This document shows, piece by piece, positions 13,385 through 24,580 of a stretch of DNA of 64,000 nt. The position numbers were made by a program, and so were the translations under genes. The notes under the pieces are model-generated. The model was not told the DNA's origin, ran no database searches, and was given only the letters and a program-made list of their open reading frames with translations. Every line of letters starts with the position of its first letter. The first letter of the stretch is position 1. Source of the stretch: Lutjanus erythropterus (Eukaryota; Chordata; Actinopteri; Lutjaniformes; Lutjanidae); the NCBI GenBank assembly GCA_020091685.1, contig CM034601.1:40455315-40519314 (forward strand), read 5' to 3'.

Positions 13385-14407
13385 CCATGGTGATAGTTCC
13401 ACTCCAGTTCCACTGCTTCGCCGATGATATCAGCTCCTCATCTCCACCAAGACAATCTCCACTGCCACCCACTCTACCCTGACTTACTGCATCACTGAAA
13501 TAAAATCCTGGCTTCAAATCAATTTCCTCAAACTAAACTGCGACAAATCCGAAATAATCATCATTGGTCCAAAAGCACTCACCAAATCCACCCAAAACTT
13601 CACTCTCAACATTGACCGCACCTCAGTACCAACCTCCCCTCACATCCGTAATCTTGGCATCATTTTTATCCAAAACCCTCTCCTTCAACCAGCACATCAG
13701 ACAACTCACCAAAACAGCTTTCTTCCACCTCAAGAACATTGCCCGTCTCCGTCCATCCCTCTCCTCCACAGCTGCAGAAACCCTCATCCACGCCTTCATC
13801 ACCTCCCGTCTGGACTACTGCAACAGTCTCATCTACGGCTCACCATCAAAAACCCTCAATAAGCTCCAGTATATCCAGAACTCTGCCACCCGACTACTCA
13901 CCCATACCCACACCCGTGACCACATCACCCCCATCCTCCACAGACTCCACTGGCTGCCCATCCCCCAGAGAATTCATTTCAAAATCCTCCTAATTACATA
14001 CAAAATCCTAAATAACCTGGCCCCACCCTACCTGTCTGAACTTCTTCACCGACACTCCCACCCGTGCACTCCGCTCTGCTGATGCTAATCTCCTGTCCCC
14101 ACCCATCCGGACCAAGTACAAATCCTGGGGGGACGGGGCTTTCTCCATCGCTGCTCCCACCCTCTGGAACTCACTCCCTTTAGCCATCCGAGATTCGCCC
14201 TCTCTCCTCATATTCAAAAAACTGCTCAAGACTCATCTGTTCAACACCGCTTTCAACCATTGACAGTTTCTTCTCCTCATCCCTTGTTTGTTTTTTTCTC
14301 TTTCCTTTTTGTTGTTTGCTATATTGTTGTATGTTGTTTCTTCCTTTCTCTTTTCTTTTTGTCAAGCGTCTTTAAGTATTTTGAAAAGCGCTATATAAGT
14401 ATAATGA

Positions 14408-14457
<50 letters not shown>
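13385..14457 (+). pseudogene. L2-clade LINE, 5'-truncated 3' end of ORF2
   Basis: The sequence encodes the C-terminal part of an L2-type reverse transcriptase. Visible blocks include CFADD near the start, FLKLNCDKSEIIIIGP, HLKNIARLRPSL, FITSRLDYCNSLIYG, RLHWLPIPQRIHFKIL, and after a frameshift GDGAFSIAAPTLWNSLPL and LLKTHLF. The longest clean stretch is 13564-14082; frame changes occur near 13670 and 14055. It ends with the short 3' UTR and an (ATT)n tail typical of L2. The YADD-type catalytic motif survives only as FADD. It is a dead 5'-truncated insertion in sense with kirrel3. Confidence 0.88.
14408..14457. repeat. (ATT)n microsatellite tail of the L2 copy
   Basis: About 16 perfect att/tta units directly follow the LINE 3' UTR. 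L2-clade elements commonly end in such short tandem repeats used for target priming. Confidence 0.95.
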
Positions 14458-15635
14458 CAGCTGAAGCATGAAAAAATGTAATAATATAATAAAATAAAGC
14501 AGAAGGTACAAGAAGTAATGCAGGAGAAAAAAACACAAACTACAAACCACAGAGATTCAGTCAAAAGCTCCAGAGGTACTGAGAGCTGAACACACAGACA
14601 CTTCTTTCTCTGTGCTCTCCTGAACAGATAAGTTGAGTCTCATATCATATCAACACATCTTCCCTTTTTTCATTACTATGGATAATAGATATAACACTAA
14701 ACATTTCTTTATTATTGGGAAGTAAAGATTCTTGAGATTCTTTAAAGAAGGAGCTTTAAACCCCAGACCTTATAACAAACTACATAAATCATTCTTTCTC
14801 TATAATCATATATAGCTTTACACCATTAGCTTTTCTGAAGCCATGTCTTTTTGTTTGTTTGTTTTTGTTTATTTTATTTTATTGTTTTTTTTGTTGTTGT
14901 TGTTCTTTCTCGTTGCTTCCTGAGACTTTATTTTTTCTTATATGGTGTAGCAACCTGGGGGCAGATTTCACCTAATTTCTTAGGAAATGTGTTGAGATCG
15001 CTCTCACCTCGCTCAGCCCCCTCTAGTGTGCCCTCAGTTTTAACCTTGGGTCCTGTCTTAGCTGATGATGTGCCTGGAACAGCCAAAAGGTGTCGTTTGT
15101 CTTGTTGTGAAACAATTCCTTGTTCTGCCTCCAATTCATAGGACCTCACAGATGTGGCTCAACATTACGTGTGTGAATCCATAATTCCAGGCAAACTTCA
15201 TGTGTCAACTTCAAACATCACATTGTTTGGCAGTATCAGATACAATTGTCTTGGGATCCCATGTGTGAAGAAGATTTTTTTTATCACAACTTGACAGTCT
15301 TTGCACTTTGTGTGGCCATTCTGTATTTTCTTACAACAGACTTGTGAGTGCCTTAGTGTTTGGAGTAAACCTGCCCACATAGATAACTTAACCTAATGGC
15401 CTCTGTTGTCAAGTCTTGTTTGTTGGTTGTGGCATCTCCTCTGCCACCCTTGCTTTTTCAGGGTCAGTCTGAACTCCTTTCCAATAAATCAATCAAGGAA
15501 TCAAGGTAATTTATTATCAATATATAACATAGGGTTGTTCAAAGAAATCAGAATTGTAGTTTCTTCATGCTGCACCCAAAATATAACATATATGCAGATT
15601 CCCATTTAAATTCAGACTGGATGGAATAAGATAAT
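14458..15635 (+). other. kirrel3 intron, no gene seen
   Basis: No exon recognised. A T-rich stretch (tttgtttgtttgttttt...) lies at 14848-14935. Short frames in it are composed of low-complexity residues. Confidence 0.6.
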
Positions 15636-16582
15636 TAGGCGTGGGAGAATTAATGGAAATAACTGATTCTTAGATGCGGATGTGGAAGATTCTGAATCAG
15701 TTCATAAAAGTCAAAAATCTGTTTTCTAAATGTTAATTAACATGATGTTGACAGAGCAAAAAAGGCACTCTGCTTCAAGGGCAGCGCAGCACCTGGATCA
15801 TCTACAGCACACACACACTGCAGTTATTAGCAGTTAATAAGGAGAGATGTACTTCATATTCTCAAAAGGCAGTGGGGGCAATCATGTTTTGATTTAGTTT
15901 CTAAATAATCATGTTTGTGAGACAAAAGGGAAGTGTACTGTGAATCCTTTCTACCATTGCTGAGAGACATTAAGAGCTGAGGAGCTGATCAGCGATTGGC
16001 TATAACAAACAAGAGTAGCTTACAGCATTACACAACTTAAAACACCACTGTGGTGAAGAAAATCACTGTTTGCTCAGTCTGTTCACCACTAAAACTCGAC
16101 ACCAGCTCTGCATGCTGGACAGCGATGTCTTGCCTCAGAGTTAACAGTGCAGCAGAGAGGCTGCTCTCTGCTGGAGACAGAATGTTAATAACAACACACA
16201 CAGCAAAACACTGTATCTCCCCCTTATTTTGTTATTCATATACAGGCAGGAGACTGTATGATGCTTTCAAAATGATTCATTCATTAATTAATGCAATTAA
16301 CTCTTAAAATAAAAAGTCAGACAAAGAGATTCCCATCCCTTAATGTAACATGTGCATCATGCTAGCTTCTAAATGATGCTGCTTCTTGAGTTTTGGTGAG
16401 GAAGGCTGAATATGACCATCTGCAGAAAAATCCAGTCTGATTTGCATCCCCTGGCTTAAAGCTTAAGAGTTTGATGCATTAAGATGCATCAAGATGGATC
16501 AAGAATCATTTTATTATCAAATGGTAGCCATCTGAATTGTAATATAATCAAATTGTGAGGTACCCAGAGATTCCCACCCCTA
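15636..16582. mobile_element. Possible hAT-like repeat with taggggtgggaat-type ends
   Basis: The left edge taggcgtgggagaatta and the right edge (reverse complement taggggtgggaatctct) resemble common fish hAT ends, and the 3' part has gatgcattaagatgcatcaa-like repeats often found in that family. A second internal end-like sequence (tcccatccctta, about 16331-16342) complicates the limits. No matching 8-bp duplication was found, so limits and class are tentative. Confidence 0.4.
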
Positions 16583-16737
16583 CATACATATATACATACA
16601 TATAAACAGAATTCTGTAGTGCATGTTTGAATTTACATCTGGTTGAATGTAGACAGAATGCTGAATATTTCATCCCTGGATGTAAGCTTTAGTGGTCGAC
16701 CTGAAATGGTTTCTTTTAATCCATTTATCCATCTCAT

Positions 16738-17345
16738 TTGGTGCCAAACACAGCTGCAATTTTCTGATTTCCCTTTTTCACTTGTGAATTGACCCACTCT
16801 GCGGTTTCCTCGATTCTGCTCACAATTCCCAGTTCAGTCAGCCTGTACTGTCCATTTTTTAAATTTGTCCCCCAGTATAAATGGCACTTTCTGCATTTTC
16901 TTTGAGCTGTATTTTGTCTTTAGCGTCTTTATCCCCTAAAACTCTTCTAGGAACCCTGCTATGATTTCATTGTGCAACTGGGTCTGGTCCTCTGACTCAG
17001 TGGCTAGCTGCACTGAATTCCTGTCAATAATGCAAACTTTCTTTAGCCACTGCTTCTCACATGCTCGTGATCCAAAAATGGGCTGTCTTTTCTCCATTAC
17101 TATAGAAAACAGTGCATGAATCACCTTTCTCTCTCCATTTCAGTGTCAGTTTGCACATACCTTTAGTGGGAATTGGCACAATCACACTGTGTGCCAGAAT
17201 TACATGACTGGCTTTTGAATCTCAGGTCTGCCACGTACTGTTCAATAGACTCGTTATGTATCCCTGTAGAGTGTAATAGAAAACATATACCTCTCATAAG
17301 TCCCATACACACCCGAATAATTAATTCAAAATAAACTTTACTGAG
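16738..17345 (-). pseudogene. Reversed Gypsy (Ty3) retrotransposon remnant
   Basis: Read on the minus strand, this contains ESIEQYVADLRFKSQSC (gag capsid-type motif, 17163-17340), then IFGSRACEKQWL (protease/RT linker region, about 17000-17060), then LTELGIVSRIEETAEWVNS (N-terminal RT region with the conserved Glu-Trp-Val-Asn, about 16800-16860). The blocks are in the right order but much closer together than in an intact element, so large internal deletions have occurred. Stops interrupt all parts. It lies antisense to kirrel3, 480 bp upstream of the candidate small exon. Confidence 0.7.
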
Positions 17346-17822
17346 AAAGAACCACTTTCTCAAACTCTACAGACTGGAGCACCATCCCAAGTTAATACAT
17401 AAAACAACATATCAGTACATACCCATTCATGAAATGTATCCATAATGTTATACAGTCTATCAGAGAGAACTATCTGCTATTATTAGCTAATGTTGCTGTA
17501 ACCTTTGATTCAGGTTCATGCACTAATCAATCCAGCTTCCAGCTCTGGCTTGGCCCATAAGGTCCTTTAAGAAAACCTTGTTTCTTTTATTTCTAAAGTT
17601 TTTGTCTAAAGATAGAATTTTCTTTGCCTCTGTTCATATCTGCTTCACTGTGTGAAGGGCAGGATTTCCCATCCCACATATGATTACATGTTCTGGCAGA
17701 GCCTGATGGCCTGTAGCACTGTCACTGGAACAGAGGGAGAACATCGGAGAGAACACTTGGTCTTGTTCTCACTTGTTCTTTAAAGGGTGACTTTTAACTG
17801 TTCTTTTCTTTTTGTCACACAG
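17346..17822 (+). other. kirrel3 intron upstream of the small exon candidate
   Basis: No gene or repeat recognised except at its end, where a strong polypyrimidine tract (ttcttttctttttgtcacacag) precedes 17823. Confidence 0.6.
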
Positions 17823-17891
17823 AGGATGTCCATCTGGTCATGTCTTCTCTTCCTGTGTCCCTTTCACGCCAGAGAGATGTGAAAACAGAGA
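17823..17891 (+). CDS. kirrel3: Candidate kirrel3 cassette exon, 69 nt, juxtamembrane insert
   Basis: This exon candidate has a strong acceptor (pyrimidine tract plus cacacag) and a gtaagg donor. Its length of 69 nt is a multiple of three, and both ends are phase 1, exactly the phase of the exons on either side (4328 and 21982), so it can be included or skipped without a frame change. Inclusion would insert 23 residues, starting KDVHLVMSSLPVSL and ending RQRDVKTE, directly after the membrane anchor. The sequence is open in the required frame and rich in Ser, Arg and Lys as a cytoplasmic linker would be. I recall mammalian KIRREL3 isoforms that differ at this same position, but the inserted sequence is not obviously the same. 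No transcript evidence is available, so inclusion is inferred. Confidence 0.6.
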
Positions 17892-18402
17892 GTAAGGCCT
17901 TAAAAAGTGTTTGAATGAGTCGGTGCTCTCAGCACGATAAGCAATGCCTGCCGATGCTTTCACTGGGCGAGTGTTGTCTTTTTCCCAACTTTGCTGTTGT
18001 ATAAATCAAAAAAAATATCACACTGTAATATTTCCTCATCTACCATTTTCATAGCAGAGTGTAACATGCATGTCCACTTACATACATGGATACATGCCAG
18101 CATAGTTTCCAGTGATAACAATTGGCAAAAACAAAAACTGGAAAATGAAAACATACCATATGTTGTATATGTTGTTGTGTGATGTCAAAGTTAGCTGGAG
18201 TGCAAATACATTTGAAAGAAGCATTTGTGTTTCAATCCACGTGTGGTTTTATGCAACTTTTATAGTCATTGTTTCACTATTAAATTACAAAGAGCAATTG
18301 TAGAGAAAGAATGAATTGTTGAGTCTTTTTCAGAGGTTGTCACATTACCCATGCTTTAAATTGGTGGCTCAAAGGTGGGTGATTGTGAAGTCTCATTCCC
18401 AG
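17892..18402 (+). other. kirrel3 intron, no gene seen
   Basis: No coding or repeat feature recognised in this stretch. Confidence 0.6.
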
Positions 18403-19516
18403 AGAGGTGTACTACGAAGCGAGATTAATGGGTTAGCGAGCTATGTTGAGTCTAAAGCCAGGATTTTCAGTGTCACGAAGGTGGCTCTCTTTTAACCTGG
18501 CTAGATCACCATGGTAACTTATACTAAACTCATAACCTGGTCGGGAGCAGGTTATGTTCAGAGTTTCAGATTAAATTGTCTGTAAAACGTGCTGTTCTTT
18601 AACTAATTATTGTCCTAACAAGGTTGTTTATGAGCGATATAGCTTTTAAACTGAGGGAAGACATTAAAAATGAAAAGTTGTTGAGCTGTATGTTCGTTAT
18701 ATCACCGAACGAATCCATATAATGTAAAAATGTAACAGCAGCACAAACTGTATGCATCGCGCTGTCATGATGGTAACCTCCGTTTGGTGATGCAGAGTCA
18801 TTTTTCCCCGTTTGCTCCAGATCATATTAACACTTTAAATTGACATGGTATATAATCCACACAGTAAAATAATGATGAAGCAACTACAGACACTTTGAAT
18901 ACTTTTTACTGTTATCTGTTTTGTCTTGGTGATATTGCAGCTCAGATCACTGATTAGAAAATTCATCATCATTTATCACAGACATCTGAGATCTTAAATC
19001 AGTTATACTCATTTTACGTTGGTTTGGTCAAAAACTTCAGTGATGTCCACGTCTCTGTCATCATAGGACAGTGTCAGACAGACTTCATCATGTTTAAATC
19101 TGCTGTATGGAGTTTTGTTTAATGTGCAGTTTTCATGTTAGAATAAACCGCAGCATTAAGACCACATTTAGTCGATCAGTAATTTTCTGACATCATTCTT
19201 CTCCTGCTTTATTTGCAGCAACAGTATTGCTTTTTGCCGTAATGTATTTTGTATATTTTCCACAGCTCATAATTATAACAACTTGATGATTTTGACTTAA
19301 GTGGCTCGCAATCGCTTCATGTCATTGCGGAAGAAGAGTCAAATGATGCAACACAATGCCCCTTTTATGTGAGCGCTCACAGAGTCTGAAGACGAAAGCC
19401 TGGATTAACAAAGCAAGTTGATAACCACCATCATGATACCTGGTTTTAGACTTTGTCGATCCAGATCATGCAAAGAAAGCCTGGCTGTGTTAAGCTTCCT
19501 TCGTAGTACACCCCTC
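18403..19516. mobile_element. 1.1-kb MITE with gtgtactacgaag ends
   Basis: The left end gaggtgtactacgaagcgag and the right end (reverse complement gaggggtgtactacgaagg) form inverted termini. The similarity extends inward in a looser form: agtctaaagccaggat on the left pairs with agtctaaaaccaggta on the right, and aacctggctagatc with related words. No transposase is encoded. This end type reminds me of Harbinger/ISL2EU-like or Kolobok-like fish elements, but the target duplication is unclear, so the class is left open. Confidence 0.65.
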
Positions 19517-19837
19517 AGGTCGTCAAATACTGATGTTTGGAGAATGAAAGTCAACAATCAACTATCTTACTGACCTCTGATTGGATAAAGTCTCTCATCA
19601 TGGGCTAGATTTTCTAAAGCCTGAAAACAGACCCAAGAGGAGGAGCAGAAGTCTAGTTTTCTCTCAGACAAATTGCATTATGCTTAAATGTTATTATGGA
19701 ACCTTTGCTCAGTGACGCCAAAAATAAAATGCCAGCCCCACCTTAAACATTCCAGCAGTATAGCTTCACTGTGTGACTGAGCCTACACTAAATATATAAT
19801 CATTAGGTCAGTATACGTGTAGAGACACAGAAATAAA

Positions 19838-21003
19838 AGCCCCTTTTACACAACCTGTTCCAGGCCAGAATATTGCATCGTTATCTTGGCTTACCATCTG
19901 TGTAAAAGGTAGAGGCAGACTGGAGGGGTCAGTTTCGTTCTGCATGTGTTCCACTAAGGGAGGCAGTAACAGAGCTGAGTCAATGTCTGTGTAAAAGGGT
20001 AAAGCTGCATGTCACATCAGGATGCTGCTGAGTTGCACATTCACTGCTGTTTCTGACTGTGTTCTTTAAATTATGCACTTATTCCACATACCTGTTAGTG
20101 TTACAGTTCAACTAGGTGGAGGACCCAAATGCAGACAACAGAGAGCAGAGCAGAGCAGTTCCAAGAAATTTAATGATTAACAAAAACAAACAAAAGCTTA
20201 CACCAATGTAAGGGAGCGAGTCTCAAACAAGGCAGAGAAAAACAAATACAAAAACTTACAAAGCAACTAGAACTCCAGGAGATGCAATAATCAAAAATCC
20301 AGGGAAGAAAAAGCCCAAACAAATCCATCTAAGAGAAGAAACACAGACAAGAAATGAGTACGAACCAACAACAAAAGAGGACAAGACACAGGATTAAATA
20401 TACTAGGGAGGGGAGGATAACAAGACACAGATGAGGGCAGTCAATGACAGGTGAAATTAACAGGTGATCAAAAGGAGCGGGAAAACAGACAAAGACAGGA
20501 AGTAAAACCAAAACACATGAGGGAGGAACAGAAACTACCAAAATAAAACAGGAAATAACCAACAAATTCATGACAGTTAGCTGTTTTAAGCAAAGAAAGA
20601 AGAACAGACACTTTTTACAACACTGACAGAGCTGCATGCAGTAAGCAAACAGGCAGGCGTAGAGAAATCATCACACAAAGTGATCTTTATATCCTAACTG
20701 TTGCAGCAGAAGCAATGCCCCATTTGTCCAGGAACACATAAAAAGCTTTATGGTATAAATCCATGAGGTCATCAGCCCTGTGTCTGATAAGACAAAAGTA
20801 GAAGAGCAGAATCACTTGCTGACCGATGTGCTGTTGTGTTATGTCATGCCTGTTTTGATTCCACGATGCTGGCACGCTGTGTAAAAGGACACACTGGGGC
20901 AGCTTTACACTGGCACTGCTCTGTTCAATGTAAAAACAGAAAGTCAGCTTAAAGGCGAGCCCTTGTTGTGGCAATACTACGGGATCTCTGTGTAAAAACT
21001 GCA
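19838..21003. mobile_element. MITE with ccccttttacacaa-type ends, split by a solo LTR
   Basis: The left edge agccccttttacacaa and right edge ctgtgtaaaaact are imperfect inverted repeats, and internal ctgtgtaaaagg words recur near 19900, 19990 and 20878. Without the 477-bp LTR inserted at 20099 it would be about 680 bp. It encodes no protein. Its class is unknown to me. Confidence 0.5.
20099..20575 (-). mobile_element. Solo LTR of a Gypsy-type retrotransposon
   Basis: The 477-bp segment starts tgttacag and ends catgaca, so it has the TG...CA ends of an LTR, and is flanked by the exact 5-bp repeat gttag (20094-20098 and 20576-20580). On the minus strand it runs from tgtcatgaatttgtt to gcatttgggtcctcc...taaca, which resembles abundant fish Gypsy LTRs. 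No internal domain remains, so it arose by LTR-LTR recombination. Confidence 0.88.
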
Positions 21004-21981
21004 GAAGAGTTTCAGTGGAAAATCTTGTTATTCAATAATGGGATCATTAGTTGAATTAGTAATTCTAATTCTTGCTGGTCATTTCTCTGTGTTAAATTTA
21101 TTTCATAGCACAGCCACAGCAACTATTCTGGGGGCCTCAGGTAATTACATTTGTTGGCCTCATAGAACTACATAGTTAAAATATATAACATAAATCAATG
21201 CCACTTATGGTAAATAGCCACTTGTTCCTTTCTCAGTGACAAAAAATCTGCTTTCAGACAAGCTCTGTTTCACAAAAAAAATGTCTACTTTATTGACAAG
21301 CCGGCCTGTATCATTTATCTTAAATATTATTAAACAGTATATTATTATATTTGAGTAATAACTTTTGAGAACACCAAAACCAAGAAAAACAAGAACTGAA
21401 CCATACACATAACACATTTCTTCCACTTAACAATGTTGTACTGTTGGTACTGTTGGACTGTTAGTAATTAGTTTAATGGCCATAGTACTGGGTGAGCATT
21501 TACAAACTGAAATACACAGCCACTATTAACAAAAACTTTTCCACACACTTTCAGAAAGCCAACAGAAAATAAGATATCAGGATCATGCAAATCTGTTGTT
21601 TTCATAGTGAGCTAAAGTAACCTGATCATTGTGACAGGCCAGACATTTTATATTCATATTCTCATTGGCCTGCTACATACAGCTGTATTATTAGAATACA
21701 CATATTAATCAGTATTGCTCCATGAGGTTAAAGGACAAGCGAGTATTACCTAGATGGGATTTATCCAAGTTCTCATGTAGTAAGCTAATGCCACACTGCA
21801 GTTAGCTGGAAACACTTATTTTACTTAATTGTGTGCACCATAGTCTTCATTACTGCCGCTGCAGTGAGATCTGAGGAAAGCTGTGAGTTTTGGAGCTGTC
21901 GTGAGGGAATTAGGCAGCGACATTTTGTGATACAGGACCAATGCACATCAGCTGCACTGCTCCGTCTCTCCTTTCCTCCAG
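21004..21981 (+). other. kirrel3 intron, no gene seen
   Basis: No exon recognised before the acceptor at 21980-21981 (ctttcctccag). The upstream open frame from 21831 merely reads through into the exon. Confidence 0.6.
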
Positions 21982-22091
21982 ATCTCAAAGGAGTGGTTTC
22001 AGCAAAAAATGACATTCGGGTGGAGATCGTCCACAAGGATCACAATGCAGCACGGGAAAGTGACGAGCACACAAACATTAAACAGATGATG
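21982..22091 (+). CDS. kirrel3: kirrel3 exon: proximal cytoplasmic tail
   Basis: The 110-nt exon enters in phase 1 after ctttcctccag and leaves in phase 0 before gtgagt. It encodes (N)[19 protein letters not shown] followed by a charged stretch ending in IKQMM. The [16 protein letters not shown] block is highly conserved in KIRREL3 and absent from KIRREL1 and KIRREL2, which is the strongest single argument for the KIRREL3 identity. The segment lies in the cytoplasm and links the membrane anchor to the tail used for adaptor binding. Confidence 0.96.
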
Positions 22092-22207
22092 GTGAGTGCT
22101 CTGACATAGTCTTTTGTCATCAGCTTGTCAAATACTAATTATCATTCTCTAAGGCTACTGTATTCACTGTGTATGACTACTGATGACCCTGATTAAATAT
22201 AATGCAG
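22092..22207 (+). other. kirrel3 short intron
   Basis: A 116-bp phase-0 intron (gtgagt ... aatgcag), the smallest in the window. Nothing else is in it. Confidence 0.85.
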
Positions 22208-22294
22208 ATTGACCATGGTGAGTTCCAGCAGGAGCCTGTGTTGAAGCAGCTGGAGGTGCTCCAGGAGGAAGAGAAGGAATTCCAGCACACCAAG
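22208..22294 (+). CDS. kirrel3: kirrel3 exon: acidic helical linker of the tail
   Basis: This 87-nt exon is phase 0 at both ends (aatgcag acceptor, gtgagt donor) and encodes 29 residues beginning IDHGEFQQEPVLKQLEVLQE and ending in EKEFQHTK. The segment is acidic and likely helical, and follows the mammalian KIRREL3 linker closely (GEFQQ...LKQLEVL..EEKEFQ). Being symmetrical in phase, it too could be skipped, though nothing here suggests that it is. Confidence 0.95.
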
Positions 22295-22428
22295 GTGAGT
22301 GAACACTGTGTTTCTCTGATTTGATAAGTCAGGGTATTATTACTCTCATTTAGTCAACCCTGTTCTTTCTAGTGTCTCAGAGTTTAAAGTTCAGGTCAGT
22401 GACATCTGAATCCTCACAAAGAGAATGT

Positions 22429-22662
22429 TCAGAGTGCATGTGTAAAAACAGCTTCAGACATGTAGAATAACACTGTATTAACTTGGGGACCAAAGTACAT
22501 ATTCAGCGCCTCCACTGCAGCTGTGTAGTCCATTGCTACTAATGTGTTCTGCAAGGTTGAAAATATATCCTGCATGTCAGGTCCAGAGGTGAAGAAGTAG
22601 AGCCCTTCTCCTCTGTTTTGTGGCATCTGTTGCATCATTTTTGATGAAAAGTCCTTTCCCAT
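22429..22662 (-). pseudogene. Retrotransposon gag fragment, reversed
   Basis: The minus strand encodes a 77-residue piece containing LYFFTSGPDMQDIFSTL and AAVEALNMYFGPQVNT. This matches the capsid helices of Gypsy-like gag proteins (AGPDVQDIF...ALN-YF-P--N). No flanking pol or LTR was identified. It is a small dead fragment in the intron, antisense to kirrel3. Confidence 0.55.
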
Positions 22663-24246
22663 TCACATGAAGTTTGAACCATGTCTGTCACCTCACCCAT
22701 TTTTATCCTAGCATAGCTGAGTCTGTGTAGCATGCGACCAGCTTAAGTCTTAGCTGTGCCAAAAAATCCATTGGTTGGGTTCCCTCTGACTTTTCTGGTA
22801 TGCCTACAATCTATATATTATTCCAATGTGAGCACACCTGAAGATCAGAGAATCAGCCAAAGAGGCCGATTTGCAAATTTGAGCTTTGAGCTTGACTTGA
22901 TGGATTCAAGCTTGTTAGTAATACCAGTGTGCGTTTCGGAAATCATCAGCTTGATACTGAAGAGCAGGGCTTCTTTAGCATCAGGCAACTTCTTGGGAGA
23001 GTGAAGGAGGTCATGTTCAGGCAATGGCTGAGGCTTTCTGTTGCTTCCCTTAGGTAAGTCCAGTTTGCACGGCAAGACATTGTAACAGCAGTATGGTACA
23101 GGGTAGGTTATTGTTAACCGAATTTATCACTCAGAGTCATTTAGAAAACAGCCTTGCACAAGTAAAATATGTTTTTAAAGACACATTCCTCAGGAGAAGC
23201 CACCAAACACGTCTTGCATGTTGAGTGGTCATTTCACGTCTCTCCTATCCCTGCCTGTTGTGCTCCTGCAGTCAGATCCCTGGCTGGAGTCATTGTATGG
23301 ATTCCATTACCCAGTGTGTAAACACAAATACTCCACTGGTGATCCAAGCTGAAAGTCTGGTCAGACTTAGGTTTGCCACCTTCAGCATGGAAAAATAAGG
23401 ACAGCAATCTCAAGCACAGGGACACAGATCAAACACAGGGTCTTCCCTGTGGATGGAGTCCTCCATGAGATTTTGAGTGTCAGATATTTTATTTTCTGCA
23501 TTCTGGTGAAATTTTATGCATCAATTTCAAAGCTTTCTGCTACTCTGAACATAAATGTACAGGAAATGAGTCAATAAGAGTAAAGCACAGATGCATCAGT
23601 TATATTAAGGATTCAAACATCAGATTAGAGATATTAGGCAAAATGTTTGGTCTGTCAATATAACTCCACTTTGGGCCTCTGCACTTATACTTGCTCCAGG
23701 TTGGATAGTCGACCGTAGCCAACAGAAAATACTTACAAATGAGCTAAAGGTATTTGTAGGCATTAAAACAAACAAAAAAAACTATGTCTGAGTTTCTGTG
23801 ACCAGGGGGGTCCTCCCCCTGGTCACAGAAACAACTTGCCTGTCATTCTAATTTAATACTAATTTAATACTTTAATTTAATTTAATACTTCTTCACTATG
23901 TCTCATAAAACTGTTTTGGTTTTATTATTTCTCATGTCATTCTAAGTATCTGAAAACAAACTACTCTTGCATTAGAGTAGGGTGTGCAAATTACATAGTG
24001 TATTCATTCAGTAAGGGACAATGAATTTTATTTTTCAATACAGGACAGGTGGCAACTTTAGTCAGACTTGAGTGCATGCATGGCTAACTGAGCTAAAAAC
24101 AGCTAGTAGGGTAGCTACAGCAAAGATAGCAGGGTGTATAATAAGCAGCAGGTAGCAGTTACTGCTGATATGCTGCACCCTATTTATTTTGAGTTAACTT
24201 TGACAGGTGGCCATGTTTTACCTGTTGCAACTTCAACCTCAGGGAT
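22663..24246 (+). other. kirrel3 intron, mostly unassigned
   Basis: No exon recognised. The minus strand at 22845-23075 encodes a fragment with EALLFSIKLMISETHTGITN, vaguely like the coiled-coil part of an L1 ORF1, but this is too short to call. AT-rich simple sequence (taatttaatac repeats) lies at 23848-23890. Confidence 0.45.
23792..23832. repeat. Perfect 18-bp stem-loop
   Basis: Bases 23792-23809 (gtttctgtgaccaggggg) are the exact reverse complement of 23815-23832, separated by a 5-base loop. It is not obviously the end of a longer element. Confidence 0.9.
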
Positions 24247-24459
24247 TACCGTATTTTCCGCACTATAAGGCGCACCTAAAAGCCTTTACTTTTCTCAAAA
24301 ACCGACAGTGCGCCTTATAATCCGATGCGCCTTATATATGGATCAATATTGGTTAATTATGGCTACCGTAGTCAGGGGGCGTCGCTGAAGTAAGAGCGGT
24401 AAAAACGGTAAAGGGGAATTCCAGTCCCACACCACTTGTGTGTGTATAAAGACCCCAAA

Positions 24460-24573
24460 ATGGCACATTTCAAGAGACACGCTTACGACGCAGAGTTCAA
24501 ACTCAAGGCTGCCTCACGCAGCAGAACATGGGAATAGAGCAGCAGCGAGAGAATTCAACAACTGACTGACTTA
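24460..24573 (+). pseudogene. N-terminal remnant of a Tigger-like transposase
   Basis: From the ATG at 24460 the frame reads MAHFKRHAYDAEFKLKAAS, then after a one-base frame change EHGNRAAAREFN. Both pieces match the helix-turn-helix DNA-binding start of Tigger/pogo-type transposases (KRK-Y--EFKLKAV..A-EHGNRAAAREFNV). The rest of the transposase is gone, and the palindromic insertion begins a few bases later. It is non-functional. Confidence 0.72.
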
Positions 24574-24580
24574 TCTGGGC

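Noticed and set aside
20329-20637. A hydrophobic 102-aa protein on the minus strand
   Set aside because: It overlaps the solo LTR and its border, and is again a product of T-rich LTR composition.
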